This document shows positions 42,525 to 54,149 of a stretch of 64,000 nucleotides of DNA, one piece after another. The stretch spans positions 13,080,926 through 13,144,925 of the forward strand of contig NC_048545.1 in the NCBI RefSeq assembly GCF_902806685.2, read 5' to 3'. Position 1 is the first letter of the stretch. Each line of letters opens with the position of its first letter. The notes beneath the pieces were generated by a model that was given only the letters and a program-made list of their open reading frames with translations, searched no databases and was not told the DNA's origin. A program made the translations under genes and the position numbers. The stretch is from Maniola hyperantus. Lineage: Eukaryota; Arthropoda; Insecta; Lepidoptera; Nymphalidae.

Positions 42525-43465
42525 TAATATTTTGTTAAGTAAGTAACTGAAGTTATTCAAGTGACTCCAACTATCCAATATCCACTTAACACATCACCTC
42601 TTCCAAAACTTTTAGTAATAATAGATAGGTTAGTATTATCTATAATTTTTTTTAGTTTGTACTATCTACTAACAGTTAAGACCAAGTCGAGGCGGGCGGG
42701 CATCAGAATATGTCTGACCGTGGTTGGAGTTTTATTTTATTGATATTGAAGCTTAGATTGAATTATTAAATTAGTTATTATTAAATTAATCTTTATTAGA
42801 CTTACAATAGATAGAATAATATTAAGTAACTAGGTAGGCTCTGGTTAAATTTCACAAATAGGTATGTCTGAACATACCTACTGTAACTTGGATACCAACC
42901 TTTAAGGTGGAAGACACGGTCTGCCCGCGAAATTCAAATTTAATTTGGTTTTTCGCAATTTGTAAAGTAATGCGACAAAGTAGACTTTGAATGCCATAAG
43001 TAATATAATAAACCTGACCTAATAACCTAGCGTTTGGTCAGGTAGAAAAATCCGACACAACGACCTAGCGTGAGGTCTAGTAGGTATCTTGAAGATTTTG
43101 GTTACCCTTTGAAACCAGCAAAATGACAAAGTTACAAAGAGAATCATTATAATAGCCAAATAGGTACTGTGCAAGCTGCGTAGGCGCAGGTTATGAACTA
43201 AATGGATCTGTGACAGCAGAACCGGTCGTCACGTGCTCGCACCGCTCCCATTCCGCCTCGGATCCGGTATTCGATGCAAATACACTTTGGCCTATTCTTA
43301 GAGTTCCTAGACTAATAGACAAAGGCAGGCCATACGAACGTAGAATATAGGAGTCGCTTGGTTTGCATATCAAAAGATCTAAAAATCCTAAATCAAAACT
43401 ATTTCAACTCAAAAAACACTTTTTCAGAATTTCTTTTTTAAATTGTCTACAGAAGGTATTAAAAT
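42525..43465. other. No gene seen
   Basis: AT-rich with 'gacctagcgt' words; unassigned. Confidence 0.4.
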
Positions 43466-43470
43466 TATAA

Positions 43471-43850
43471 AAAAACCGGCCAAGTGCTAGTCAGACTCGC
43501 CGAGGGTTCCGTACTACAGTCGTATATTTTCGATATTTTGCACGATCAATCAAGAACTATTATGCATAAAAATAAATAAAAATCTGTTTTAGAATGCACA
43601 TATTGTGAAGACCTTTCATATTATGATACGCCACTTGGCTTGGCTGGTTATCTTACTTTGAAAATTGAAAATACTATTAATTATTTGTTCATGAACACAT
43701 TTTAATTTTTTGTGTGTGATGTAATCACTAATTCACGATTTTCAGATTCTTTTCTTGTGCTATAAGACCTACCTATCAATTTCATGATTCTAGGTCAACG
43801 GGAAGTACCCTATAGGTTTTCTTGACAGACACGACAGACGGACAGAAGGA
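43471..43850 (+). repeat. 'accggccaagtgctagtcag' repeat, 3' end replaced by a SINE
   Basis: Starts 'aaaaaccggccaagtgctag'. At 'cagacacgacagacggacag' it runs directly into the SINE-like element at 43848. Confidence 0.72.
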
Positions 43851-44008
43851 GCGGACTGAAATCCGAAAAGTCGCCTGTTCAAACCCCACCCGTTGCACTA
43901 TTGTCGTACCTACTCCTAGCACAAGCTTTGCGCTTAGTTGGAGGGGAAAGGGCAAGGGGAATATTAGTCAGCATAATAAACTTGGCTAATATTCTTTAAA
44001 AAAAACTA
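43848..44008 (+). mobile_element. Second SINE-like family, copy 2
   Basis: 'aaggagcggactgaaatccg', 'cctgttcaaaccccacccgt' and 'gaatattagtcagcataata' with an A-rich end. It is joined to the previous repeat with no spacer. Confidence 0.7.
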
Positions 44009-44009
44009 C

Positions 44010-44685
44010 GTAGGTTTATGCATACTAGAATAAGAGTAATATAAATATCTTTAGTACTCTTTAGGTCACAACTCACAAGTACTACAACTGATCAATATAT
44101 TGTATATAATACTATACACTTATGTAACTCAGTTATATAACAGTAAATAGGAAGCCCAGAGCTCCAATAATAATGTTTCATTTCATGTTCCCGGCATGTA
44201 AAGATTTCCTTGAAGTGCTTGGCAGTCGGCGATGTCCATAATAGATTTATGTCGACAAATGCATGCCCTGTCTGTACATTATTGGATTGTTGGATTGTAG
44301 ACAGTTGAATGCTCTTTATCTATTTTTACATAGTCTATGTACTGTTAGCTTCTTACGTTCGTTCACGTTATAAAGATAAAAATATAAAAATGGTTCTATT
44401 TTTACTCGAATACGGCTACAAAAAATATACAATAGGGTCTTAATTTTTAAAAAATTGAATTATAACGTCACGCTGCTGTACGAAAAGCAATTTGTTTTTT
44501 ATTTTTTTAACCTATAAAATATTTTCCCGCAGAACTTACTCTATTTTTATGTTAAAAATTGAAAAAATTGTCGTTTACGGATAGTGACGTCGTTATTCAA
44601 CTTCCGTACAGTGTGACGTTCATGTTAAAACTATATAAACATCATGATTTTTTAAACTTAGTCTCAATCATGAATTCTAGCTGCT
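44010..44685. other. No gene seen
   Basis: AT-rich, unassigned. Confidence 0.4.
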
Positions 44686-44687
44686 AT

Positions 44688-45118
44688 ACAAAAACCGGCC
44701 AAGTGCGAGTCAGGCTCGCGCACCGAGGGTTCCGTAGTACAGTCGTATTTTTTCGACATTTTGCACGATAATTCAAAAACTATGATGCATAAAAATAAAT
44801 AAAAATCTGCTTTTGAACGTACAGGTAAAGACCTTTCATATGATACCCCACTTGATATAGTTATCTCACTTCGAAAGTTGAAATACTAATTATTAGTTCA
44901 TGACCACAATTTAATTTTTGTTGTGTGATCTAACCCTAAAATTCACGGTTTTCAGATTTTTCCCCAAATGTCAGCTATAAGATCTACCTACCTGCCAAAT
45001 TTCATGATTCTAGGTCAACGGGAAGTACCCTGTAGGTATCTTGACAGACAGACAGACAGACAACAAAGTGATCCTATAAGGGTTCCGTTTCTCCTTTTGA
45101 GGTACGGAACCCTAAAAA
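44688..45118 (+). repeat. 'accggccaagtgcgagtcag' repeat, complete
   Basis: Left 'caaaaaccggccaagtgcga', right 'ttgaggtacggaaccctaaa', with a short (GACA)n. Best reference copy together with 62642. Confidence 0.78.
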
Positions 45119-45372
45119 TCAGTTCATTTTATTACTACAGTCCAAGACCCTATTGTTTATTGATCAGTAAGCAACCGTCTCCATGTTTTCTCATAACTAC
45201 GCAACATTGAGGAAGTAAATTGTGCTGTGTTGGCTCAACTAAAAGCCACACAACAAACAGACAACAATAATTAATCAATTACAAATTAAAACATAATTCT
45301 GCCATTTCGACGTGTAAATATTAAATATCATTTCAATACCATTTATAAACTTTTAGTGACAATACCGGCCGA

Positions 45373-45420
45373 TGTACATTACTTTCTGCCGCTTACTTTA
45401 TGTACGTAGCGGAAATTAGC
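45373..45420 (+). mobile_element. MITE end fragment ('tgtacattactttctgccgc')
   Basis: Right end of the 1679/50006 family. Confidence 0.5.
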
Positions 45421-45485
45421 AGATAGGTTTTATATTGTTGGTTTATACGAGTTTTGACGCTTTGTTGCCCGATTTTATTTTCAAC

Positions 45486-45658
45486 TAGCTTATGCCCGCG
45501 GCTTCGCCCGCGTGGACTACACAATATTTCAAAATCCTTTCTTAGCGGATGTCTGCGTCATAATAGCTATCTGCAAGCCAAATTACAGCCCAATCCGTCC
45601 AGTAGTTTGAGCTGGGCGTTGATAGATTAGTCAGTTAGTCGTCACCTTTTCCTTTTAT
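45486..45658 (+). repeat. 'cttatgcccgcggcttcgcc' repeat
   Basis: Complete except for the missing 'cttaggggttga' centre. Confidence 0.7.
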
Positions 45659-45954
45659 ATCTCTATATATAAAAATGAATCGCTGAATGTGTTGCTGATC
45701 GCAAATCTCGAGAACAGCTGAACCGATTTCGCTAATTCTTTTTTCATAATATTCCTTGAAGTACCTACGAGGACAACCCACCACCTCCCATGGCGCCACC
45801 AACCTCGCGGCGCCCGTTCGGTGCTTGCTCGTGGCTCTTTACCTACGAGGACAGGATAACAGAACCTGTTAGCTGTTCAGATGGATTTTTTTTTTTTAAA
45901 TCCTGAAAAAGAATCGACTGTTAGGCGGTATGAAGTTCGCCGGGGCAGCTAGTA
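45659..45954 (+). repeat. 'atgaatcgctgaatgtgttg' repeat with insertion
   Basis: Same family as 20508. After 'acctacgaggacaacccacc' about 78 GC-rich bases intervene before a second 'acctacgaggacaggataac', a direct repeat bracketing foreign sequence. Confidence 0.7.
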
Positions 45955-46189
45955 TACCAATAGTCTATACATATTTAGATTATCACCAATGTCGTGTTAG
46001 GTAGGTAGCATTTAAATATGTTTAAAAGAAATAGAACAGAACAATTGCCGTTTAATTTAACAATAATGGTTGGTGGTAAGTGTCAACTGCCAATGAGCGA
46101 CACATCTTAATAATCGATATGATGATGTGTTATTGGTACGTTAATGGACATCCATTAGAGGTCGAGCTCTATTATAAATAACTACCTAC

Positions 46190-46395
46190 TCGCGACTTTG
46201 TCTGCGCGGACTACACAAATTTCAAACCACTTTTTCACCCCCTTAGGGGTTGAATTTTCAAAAATCCTTCCAAATAAATAAAATCTTCTAAATTAGCTAT
46301 CTGCATGCCAAATTTCAGCCCGATCCGTCCATTAGTTTGAGCTGTGCGTTGATAGATCAGTCAGTCAGTCACCTTTCCTTTTATATATTTAGACT
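46190..46395 (+). repeat. 'cttaggggttga' repeat, complete
   Basis: 'cgcgactttgtctgcgcgga', 'cccccttaggggttgaattt', 'gatcagtcagtcagtcacct'. Confidence 0.72.
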
Positions 46396-46685
46396 AGACG
46401 ATGCTAGCGACTTCGTACGCGTATCTATTTGATTCCCCAGTATAAATAGTAGCTTAAATATCACTCTCCAAGTCTTTAACTATATCCATGTAAAAAATCA
46501 CGTCAATCCGTTGCTCCTTTGTGGCGTGATTCAACGACAAACCCACAAAACATCCGCCAGTGTAATATAAACGTAACAATATGTGTGTGGTACCTAAAAT
46601 ATTATTGTTGACAAAGGCCCAAAAAGGCTAGAATCCAGAGCCGTAAATACAGTTGAAAAAAAAATTGTTGACAAGTTTGTAACTA

Positions 46686-46835
46686 CAGTGCGACAAGGCT
46701 CTCTTGGCGCGAGGCAAAAATCGGAACTAACGTTGTTGTCATGTGTCCCCTTTGTTCTTCTTTGAATAGTCTTTGTTCTCCAACAGCGCCCCCCTGTCAA
46801 TGTCATTCAAGTGCCAAGAGAGCCTTGTCGCACTG
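46686..46835. mobile_element. MITE, complete, TA target duplication
   Basis: The ends 'cagtgcgacaaggctctctt' (plus 'ggc') are perfect 23-bp inverted repeats, flanked by TA on both sides (46684-46685, 46836-46837). TA targets are typical of Tc1/mariner-type elements. Serves as the reference for the split copy around the retrotransposon. Confidence 0.88.
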
Positions 46836-46981
46836 TAATGGACACAGCACAAGAAAAATCACCTACCAGGCTGTATGGTCTACGACCTTAGCCTTTCCTG
46901 AGGAGGATGAATTAAACAACTACTTAACTACTTTTCCGCAGAACACATTATAAATAGGATTTTTAGTCCTTTCAATATTAT

Positions 46982-47109
46982 GTACAGTACGCGACAGGTC
47001 GAGATGGCAATCGGGGAGGGAATGCCCCGCACACACGGTGACGTGCGGGTGTGCGGGGTGCCCCCCCACTCCAAACTCCGATTGCCATCTCGACCTATCG
47101 CGAATTATA
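46982..47109. mobile_element. GC-rich foldback MITE
   Basis: 'gtacagtacgcgacaggtcg' with 'agatggcaatcggg' pairs with 'ccgattgccatctcgaccta'; the inner 'acgtgcgggtgtgcggggtg' pairs with 'atgccccgcacac'. Confidence 0.78.
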
Positions 47110-47680
47110 ACCATTGTGTTAGGTTTGCCTCAGTCGGTTACGGTTTCCATCTGCCGAGAGTTGACCTCGCCTGCTATACTGGCCTCATGTCCTCAGCCTC
47201 ACGACTGCAATGTCATTGGCATACGTAATGATCTCTGCTACCTACAGTGCTAATTTGAAAGTTTTTATCGTAATTAATTTAACTCTATTGTCTCTTTTTT
47301 TTACTGGTATTTTTGACGTTTTCCTGGTAGGTTAAGAGCGTTTTGCGAAATTTTAATATGTAGATTTGTCCATATACCTACATCTACCGTGCTTTCGTGA
47401 TTCCTTTCGTCAAAGGTTGCCTGGAAGAGATCGCTTTAGCGATAAGGCCGCCTTTGCATGCTACAGCTATTAGATTAAGATCCTGTATTGTGTTTTTTCA
47501 ATGTTTACTTTGTGTTGTGTGTAATAAAGTGTAAAATAAAATAAATAAATAAATAATCTATTCGTATGTAAGTACTTAGTTATTATTGTCGTCAAGCGCA
47601 AGCGTATCTTGCAATTTAAACTAATTAAAAAAAATTGCAAAGGTAGTGTAAGTACCTATCAGCTAAATGTTTATAATAAA
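47110..47680. other. No gene seen
   Basis: Unassigned; 'aataaataaataaataa' near 47540 suggests a repeat tail. Confidence 0.35.
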
Positions 47681-47683
47681 CGA

Positions 47684-47885
47684 CTTCGTCCGCGTGGAAT
47701 ACACAAATTTCAAACCCCTATTTCACCCCCTTAGGGGTTGAAATTTCAAAAATCCTTTCTTAGCGGATGCCTACGTCATAATAGCTATCTGCATGCCAAT
47801 TTTCAGCCCGATCCGTTTAGTAGTTTGAGCTGTGCGTTAATAGATCTGTCAGTCAGTCACCTTTACGTTTTATATAATTTTAGAT
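47684..47885 (+). repeat. 'cttaggggttga' repeat, complete
   Basis: 'aacgacttcgtccgcgtgga' to 'gtcagtcagtcacctttacg'. Confidence 0.72.
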
Positions 47886-47978
47886 TAAAATCAAAATTTT
47901 ATTTTTTATTGTGTTTTACCTAACTTCGAGGAAATTTCTACATAATATATTGTACTCAATTTAAAATACTATCAAACA

Positions 47979-48130
47979 TGCCGCAACCGGCATTAGGATT
48001 CGAACCTGCAGCGTCTCCCACGGGTATTGCGCCCGTAGCACATTTGACTCTGGGCCACGGTTCACTTACTGCTCAGTGTCAAAATTTCGTCTAGGGGAGA
48101 CGGAGGTTCGAATCCTGCCGGTTCCGCCAT
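47979..48130. repeat. Palindromic tRNA-like repeat
   Basis: The left arm holds 'aggattcgaacctgcagcgt' (an inverted T-arm) and 'cgggtattgcgcccg' (anticodon-stem-like). The right arm holds 'gacggaggttcgaatcctgc' and 'cggttccgcca'. The two arms are inverted relatives over about 40 bases. Neither half shows a full cloverleaf with a normal anticodon loop, so it is not called as a functional tRNA. Confidence 0.6.
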
Positions 48131-48139
48131 TTTTGAAAA

Positions 48140-48540
48140 TAAGTATGTAATTGGTATTTTATGTGGTATTTTAAATTACTTATTAAGTTATTGACATCTT
48201 TGGCACAATTTAAATTAAGGATATACTTCATTCCAAATAGACGATTAGCAAGTAGATACCAATTACGTAACAGCAGTAAATAATCAATTTACAGTAGGTA
48301 TAGGTGCAGGTACACTCCTATGCTCTTAAAATGGTAACAGGAAAATGTTCCATTCTCCCGATCATTTTCCTCGTAAACAGTAGGATAGGTACCTAGTACC
48401 TCCATCTTTTAGTCAATGGGCTTCCCAAAAGACGTATATATATGGGTCAATGCACCGCAATTAAGAACTGCAAATTCATGCTTGTCGTTAATCTCACGGA
48501 TTTTAGTAAAGGCTGAGTTTACATTTATTATTATCATTTA
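48140..48540. other. No gene seen
   Basis: AT-rich, unassigned. Confidence 0.4.
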
Positions 48541-48544
48541 TCAC

Positions 48545-48770
48545 TAGATTTGACCCGCTAGCTCGCGTGAATTTGGGTTTTTTAAAATCCCGCGGTAACT
48601 CTTTCATTTGCGGGATTGTATCCCGGAAATCAAAGAGTATTCCGGGATGAAAAGCTTATGTCCTCCTCCGAAATGCGAGCTGGCTCTGTAGCCGTGAAAA
48701 TCGGTTAAACGGATGAGCCGTGAAAAGGTGACTGACACACTTTCGTAAATATTAGTATAGATTTTAGTGT
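48545..48770 (-). repeat. 'cacactttcgtaaata' repeat with internal duplication
   Basis: 'gcgtgaatttgggtttttta' to 'ggtgactgacacactttcgt'. The stretch 'gggatt/gggatg' with 'aaatcaaagagtattccggg' repeats. Confidence 0.6.
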
Positions 48771-48804
48771 ATCGTTTTTCCGTTGCGTAGATTTAGGCTG
48801 ACAT

Positions 48805-48935
48805 CTATAGAGCGCACTTTGACTTTACTTAGACTTAAGATTGAGCTAAAACGAGACAGATTTATGTGAGAGATACACATCTGTCTCGTTTTAACTCTGT
48901 CTTAAGTCTAAGCAAAGTCAGAGTGCGCTCTATAG
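48805..48935. mobile_element. Palindromic MITE ('ctatagagcgc'), complete
   Basis: 'ctatagagcgcactttgact' pairs with 'agtcagagtgcgctctatag', 'aaaacgagacagat' with 'atctgtctcgtttt'. Ends are exact inverted repeats of about 13 bases, with imperfect pairing inside. Confidence 0.85.
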
Positions 48936-48949
48936 ATTTCACTCTGCGT

Positions 48950-50000
48950 CTCTTAGCATGAAAGTTGTGATTATCACACTGCTACAATCGCGATTGCAAC
49001 TGCAACTGTGCATTAACTGTGCAATAGTGAGAGAGTTCAGCATAAGCTAAGCTGATACCTAGACAGTGTCATGGTGTCAGCCATTGCGAGGTAACCAAGC
49101 ATCGAAGTTTGACAGTAGGTAAAACTTGTCAATAGTTCAAATGGTTCAAGTTCAGCCACTACGATGCTCATCGCAATGTGACACTCGGGGGTTCCGTGCA
49201 AGTCCCCCTAGAATGCTTGGTTAGAGATAAATCAGCGCATCACAATATTGTAATCCAAAATGATAAAAATGCAAAATGTGGTCCCAGCCTTACTCGAGCT
49301 CTCGAACGTGACTAATCGAAAAAGACTCCGGTATCATTTGAATTTGAATAAAATCTTGTGAAACAAAAGCCGAAAATACTTCATTAGAAAAAAACTTAAT
49401 TCTCACCGACTTGCATAATCATTATTATTTACTACCAATGAGTCTTTGTTACTTGAAATAAACTTTATTTATTTATTTATTATTACAAGCACCTTCCAAA
49501 TATTTATACATATATATATGTATTGGAAAAATATTTAATTATTTGATTTAGTACTCACTCATAAAAAAATATATGACGGTTTTACAAAAAAAAAGAGGTT
49601 AGGTTAGGCCTATTGTCTGGGCAATACAGACTCAAGTTTAGGTCAGGCCTAAACTTTTCACCATGCGTACGAAAACTACCCACTACTATAATATGTACGC
49701 TATAGGTTAATACTTCTGCGTCTACTTACTATTACTATACCTACCTACTAAATTATGCAAATCATTGTGATAACGCTTACGATAGGTAAATAAACTTGGC
49801 AAAGGCCATTACCGATAAACCGTGGCAAAACCAGGAAATTCCGCTTTATTAAGTGAACCTAACAATCCACAGTTAACGGTTCTTCTAACTGCGCTCAAAC
49901 CGCAGTCTGCTTCTGGGCTATCCCCACAAACAATGACAAACTTTCCTTCTATATAATGGTTTTGCAATAGGTAAATGTTCCTCCCAATTACATTATACCA
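48950..50000. other. No gene seen
   Basis: Unassigned; 'ttatttatttatttatta' at about 49465 and a TA microsatellite at about 49508. Confidence 0.4.
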
Positions 50001-50005
50001 TATAT

Positions 50006-50208
50006 ACAGTACGCGACCGAAAGTAATGAACATTGGCCTTTAGAATGACATTTCGACCACCGAATATATATAATAGTTTCGGCTTTGTAGAGCGTTGTCT
50101 CTGTCACTCATACATATATAAATGACGTTTTGTCTCAACGACAGGGACAACGCTCTACAAATATGCTATCTCCTTCTAAAGGTAGATGTACATTACTTTT
50201 TGCCGCGC
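50006..50208. mobile_element. MITE, 'gtacgcgaccgaaagtaatg' family
   Basis: 'cagtacgcgaccgaaagtaa' to 'cattactttttgccgcg', inner arms 'tttgtagagcgttgtctctg' and 'cagggacaacgctctacaaa'. Adjoins a 'gtcagtcagtcaccttttcc' tail. Confidence 0.78.
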
Positions 50209-50209
50209 C

Positions 50210-50895
50210 AGTCAGTCAGTCACCTTTTCCTTTTATATGTATATTTAGAAAATTGTTATATTTAACCAACCACAACAGTACAATGTTTTTGGAAATAAAT
50301 GATTTGATTTGATATCCATATAGGCCAAAATCCGTACATTTATAGATACATCTGTAGGTCTGGCAACACTGCATGACTTCCACTTATTATGTAGGTCTTG
50401 GTTGAGAATCCAGGACGTACAGCTACAGTCATTACCCGGTATGCCACACCGCTAAGTTACTTTCTCTTAAAAAATTGAATGCCTAAGTGGTGCGTGGGAA
50501 TGACTTAGCTCCCATGACCAGGTTCTCTACCTGCAGGTTTCCTTATTTGTCAACTTTAATTCCTTGGCTGGATGCCTAATATTGGGATGCAGGATTGGCA
50601 TTGTTTAAACAAAATTTTTTAAATTAAAACAAGTGTCTTGAACATGACGAAAGAAATTTTTTTTTACATATTTTCTTATTTCTAACTTATTTTAAACACA
50701 AACGTTTTGTTTTTTAAACTTTTGTTTAAATCCTGTTGGGATCTAAAATTAAACTCTGAACATAAATTCTGTTTTTCGTTGAATAACGTTGAATCGCGAC
50801 GCAATGTCGCACTTTTTATGACAGGTTTTCCGTTTTATCTTTTGACGACTGTACTAAATGAGAAATTTATATTTTACCAACTGGTACCTGGTTTT
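50210..50895. other. No gene seen
   Basis: AT-rich, unassigned. Confidence 0.4.
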
Positions 50896-50899
50896 GGAT

Positions 50900-51058
50900 T
50901 GAAGTTTTTTTTAATATCCCGTGGAAACTCTTTGATTGCCAGTAAAAAAGTATCAAAAATCACGTCGATCCGTTTCTCCGTTGTTCCGTTGCAAGGTGAT
51001 TGAAGGACAAACCAACAAACAAACACATTTCCGCATTTCTTAATTTATAATACGGGTA
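50900..51058 (-). repeat. 'cacatttccgcatt' repeat, partial
   Basis: 'atatcccgtggaaactcttt' to 'accaacaaacaaacacattt'. Confidence 0.6.
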
Positions 51059-51239
51059 GTTACTACTTAGTTATTGTGAACAAATGATGTTGGTACCTAG
51101 TCTAGTCTAAATACGGATGAGCGGATGGCGGTAGTCTTAATATAGAATATATATAATATGGCAAAGCATGCAAATAAGTTAATTGATCTATCAAACTAAT
51201 ACGCTGGTTCCTACTTCCGTGATCAAATGCATAGAGATT

Positions 51240-51448
51240 GGTGCATGCTTTAAATTTTAAAAAAATCCCGTGAAACTCTGATTTTCCGGGATGAAAAATA
51301 TGTCAAGTATGCCTATGTCACTCTCCAGGTCTTTATCTATACCCATACAAAAAATTACGTCAATCCGTTGCACCGTTATTAAAGGACAAACCAACAAACA
51401 AATAAACTAACAAACCAACAAACAAACACACTTTCGCATTTATAATAA
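51240..51448 (-). repeat. 'cacactttcgcatt' repeat
   Basis: 'aaaatcccgtgaaactctga' to 'acacactttcgcatttataa'. Confidence 0.65.
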
Positions 51449-51504
51449 GGATGCTGATTAAATCAATGATCAGTAATCGGGGTATTGCGCAACATGATAG
51501 TATG

Positions 51505-51678
51505 ATACATGTAGGAGAAATCGGCTTTACTCACGTATTTAGTCAATGTTAGCCCGACTAGTTTCGAACCCATCCGGGGTTCTCTTTCACAGGGACTCAG
51601 TTCGGTGGTTCGGTGGTTTCGAAACTAATCGGGCTAACGTCGCGTCGCCTAAATACGTGAAGTTTCTCCTACATGTAA
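51505..51678. mobile_element. Palindromic MITE ('tacatgtaggagaaa')
   Basis: 'tacatgtaggagaaatcggc', 'cacgtatttag' and 'gttagcccgactagtttcga' are mirrored by 'tcgaaactaatcgggctaac', 'ctaaatacgtg' and 'tttctcctacatgta'. Confidence 0.8.
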
Positions 51679-51689
51679 CTTAGTATCAT

Positions 51690-52350
51690 TTATAATGGAA
51701 ATCACTCACGATAGGTACTTTAAACGTTAAAATGAAACTGTGAATTTTATAAATTGCAATTCATTGGATTGTGTCTCTTACATTATTTTATTATTATTTT
51801 AATAAAGCAAATCAACTGAAAATGCGATGATGGAAGTGCAATATTCATCGAGTTTCGTAACACAAAATGCTTACTAATAACGTCTAAATAAACACAAATA
51901 TTATTCGCATTTTATAAGCTGATCCGAAAATCCAAACATACGTAGGTAATATTTCGACCCCGTTACTCAATGCATGAACTTGCATTACCAGCAAACGTTG
52001 GATTACTTTTCCGACGGTCGTGGTGTTGCAAGAGTAGGGCTTCCATCTGTCCGGACTTTTCCGGATTTAATTTAATTTAATCTAAAACAACTTTTTTGTT
52101 ACTAGAATTACAGAGAGTAAGAATACAGGATACACTTAAAAAACAAAGGGCGACCTTATCACTAAAATGATCTCTTTCAGGCAACCCATACCTAAGAACT
52201 TATAGAACTGTAAGACGGGGAGTCGCAATGTTATAGGTAAAGGTCACTCAAATCCCAAATCATGCCCTAATCACTAAAAGTTATTTCTACTATCTCCACA
52301 ATCTTTCTACAATTTCATTGCTACAATGTCCATTGTTGAGATTTATATCA
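51690..52350. other. No gene seen
   Basis: Unassigned. Confidence 0.4.
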
Positions 52351-52356
52351 GTACCC

Positions 52357-52825
52357 TTATTATAAATGCGAAAGTGTGTTTGTTTGTTGGTTTGTTGGTT
52401 TGTCCTTCAATCACGTCGCCACGGTGCAACGGATTGACGTGATTTTTTGCATGGATATAGATAAAGACATGGAGACTGACATAGGCTACGTTTTATCCCG
52501 GAAAAGCAAAGAGTTCCCACGGGATTTTTAAAAAACCTAATTCCACGCGGTCTTGGTTAGACGTTGGTAATATAAATTTTTATATTCTTGCTGAAACCGA
52601 GCATTCTAGCCCATGTTGAGAAACTTTAGCCAATCAGAGCCAATTGACAAACTACGGTGGTCCGCAGTACGTCTTTGAGAGCAAAAATATATTTTTAGTG
52701 ACATTTTTAAAAACTAGCAATGTGCTGAATTTTTTTTATTTATAGACTAGCGCTTGGTTTGCAATCATACCTGGTGGCAAGCCAACCTAATTCCACAAGG
52801 ACGAAGTCGCGGGCATCAGCGAGTA
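52357..52825 (+). repeat. 'gaaagtgtgtttgtttg' repeat split by an insertion
   Basis: The repeat is broken after 'aacctaattccacgcgg' and resumes at 'aacctaattccacaagg', with about 225 bases between. It ends 'gaagtcgcgggcatcagcga'. The direct repeat suggests a target-site duplication of about 12-13 bases. Confidence 0.65.
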
Positions 52826-53109
52826 AAAAATATTAGTCGAGATTAAAATCCGAAATTCGGCATAACTATCTGATATTTTCCTTATGGTTACTCTACTCAT
52901 GAAATATGAGCATCTATCGTACAAATTCCACGCAGACTGTTGTTTTGCATCATATCACGTTCCACCTCACACGACCGAATTGTATTGCTCAATGCTAAAC
53001 TGTTTACATGGTCACAATAATCAATTTTATTATATTAACGACCTCACCTGAGGCAGTTGCAATGCATTTTACTGTTCGAGCAAGTTGACCCGAGTTTAAA
53101 TCTGCAATA

Positions 53110-53398
53110 TTGATAAAAAACGGGTCAAGTGCGAGCCAGACTCGCACACGAAGGGTTCCGTGCAATCGTCCAAGAAATAACCCCATTTTTTAATTTTCGT
53201 GGCCACCATTTTCAAATTTTTATTGTGTTGTTATAACGGCAATAAAAAAATACACATTCTATGAAAATTTCAACTCTCTAACTATTACAATCCACGAGAT
53301 ACAGCCCACTGACAGACATACAGACGGACGGACGGGCAGACAGCGGAGGCTTAGTAATAGTATCCCGTTGGCACCCTTCGGGTATGGCACCAATAAAA
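53110..53398 (+). repeat. 'acgggtcaagtgcgagccag' repeat
   Basis: 'cacacgaagggttccgtgca' to 'cccttcgggtatggcaccaa', with 'acagcccactgacagacata'. Confidence 0.72.
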
Positions 53399-53734
53399 AT
53401 CGTATGCCTTACGTAGGCTACACAATCGCAGCTTGATATGTCAAGAAAATCTATAGCCCGTATACAAGCGTCTGTTCCACAACAATTTCAGATAAGCATT
53501 ATCAGGTGAGATGGCAGTCAAACGCGAATCTGGATGCATGCCAAACAATGGCATTTTAATACACATTCGCAGTAAATCTTTTACTAGGTACTCGGTAAAC
53601 ATACTGAGTCAGCACCGACGACGGCTTGCTTGGTTATCTATAGTTTACATATTGATAACAATGTTTATAATATTACAATACTTAAAGTATGCGACACTTC
53701 ATGCAGGATAGGATAATCAAGGGGACGAATGATA

Positions 53735-53880
53735 AAAGTCATCATCAACATCAAGTATCACTTATTTTATTCATGAAGAAAAACATCGTGAGGAAAAACC
53801 TGCATACCTGCAAGTTCTCCATAATGTGCTCAGAGATGTGTGAAGTCTGCACATCCGCACCTGGACAGCGTGATACCTAG
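53735..53880 (+). mobile_element. SINE body fragment
   Basis: 'aaacatcgtgaggaaaaacc' and 'caagttctccataatgtgct' match the bodies at 11160 and 41080. Confidence 0.65.
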
Positions 53881-54007
53881 GTATATATAGACATGTGCCC
53901 ATGTGCTCGGCTTTTAAATGATGTTTGGATATACCACGTTTTTGCTGGCAAAGATTTGAGCAGAACTTAAATGGAAGGTTTAATAGGTATTTTTGTACTT
54001 GTTCCAG

Positions 54008-54096
54008 TATTGGAGCAGGGAGAGCGGGCCGTGAGACTGGGCCCGGAAACAGCGCAGGCGAGGCCGCCAGTGCAATATATCGCTGAGGACGAAGAG
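54008..54096 (+). CDS. Internal exon of the unrecognised plus-strand gene
   Basis: Acceptor 'ttgtacttgttccag' and donor GTGAGT bracket 89 GC-rich bases. Entering with one carried base, it reads LEQGERAVRLGPETAQARPP then VQYIAEDEE with no stop and leaves in phase 0. The acidic C-terminal end and Pro/Ala-rich centre suggest a linker region; no family recognised. The phase matches the candidate first exons at 17215 and 42444, producing 'HSV' or 'LQL' junctions. No downstream exon could be found in the window, so the gene probably continues beyond it. Confidence 0.55.
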
Positions 54097-54149
54097 GTGA
54101 GTTAAAATCTATGAAAAATCTATTTTTCGCTTTTTTCTGATAATAATCC

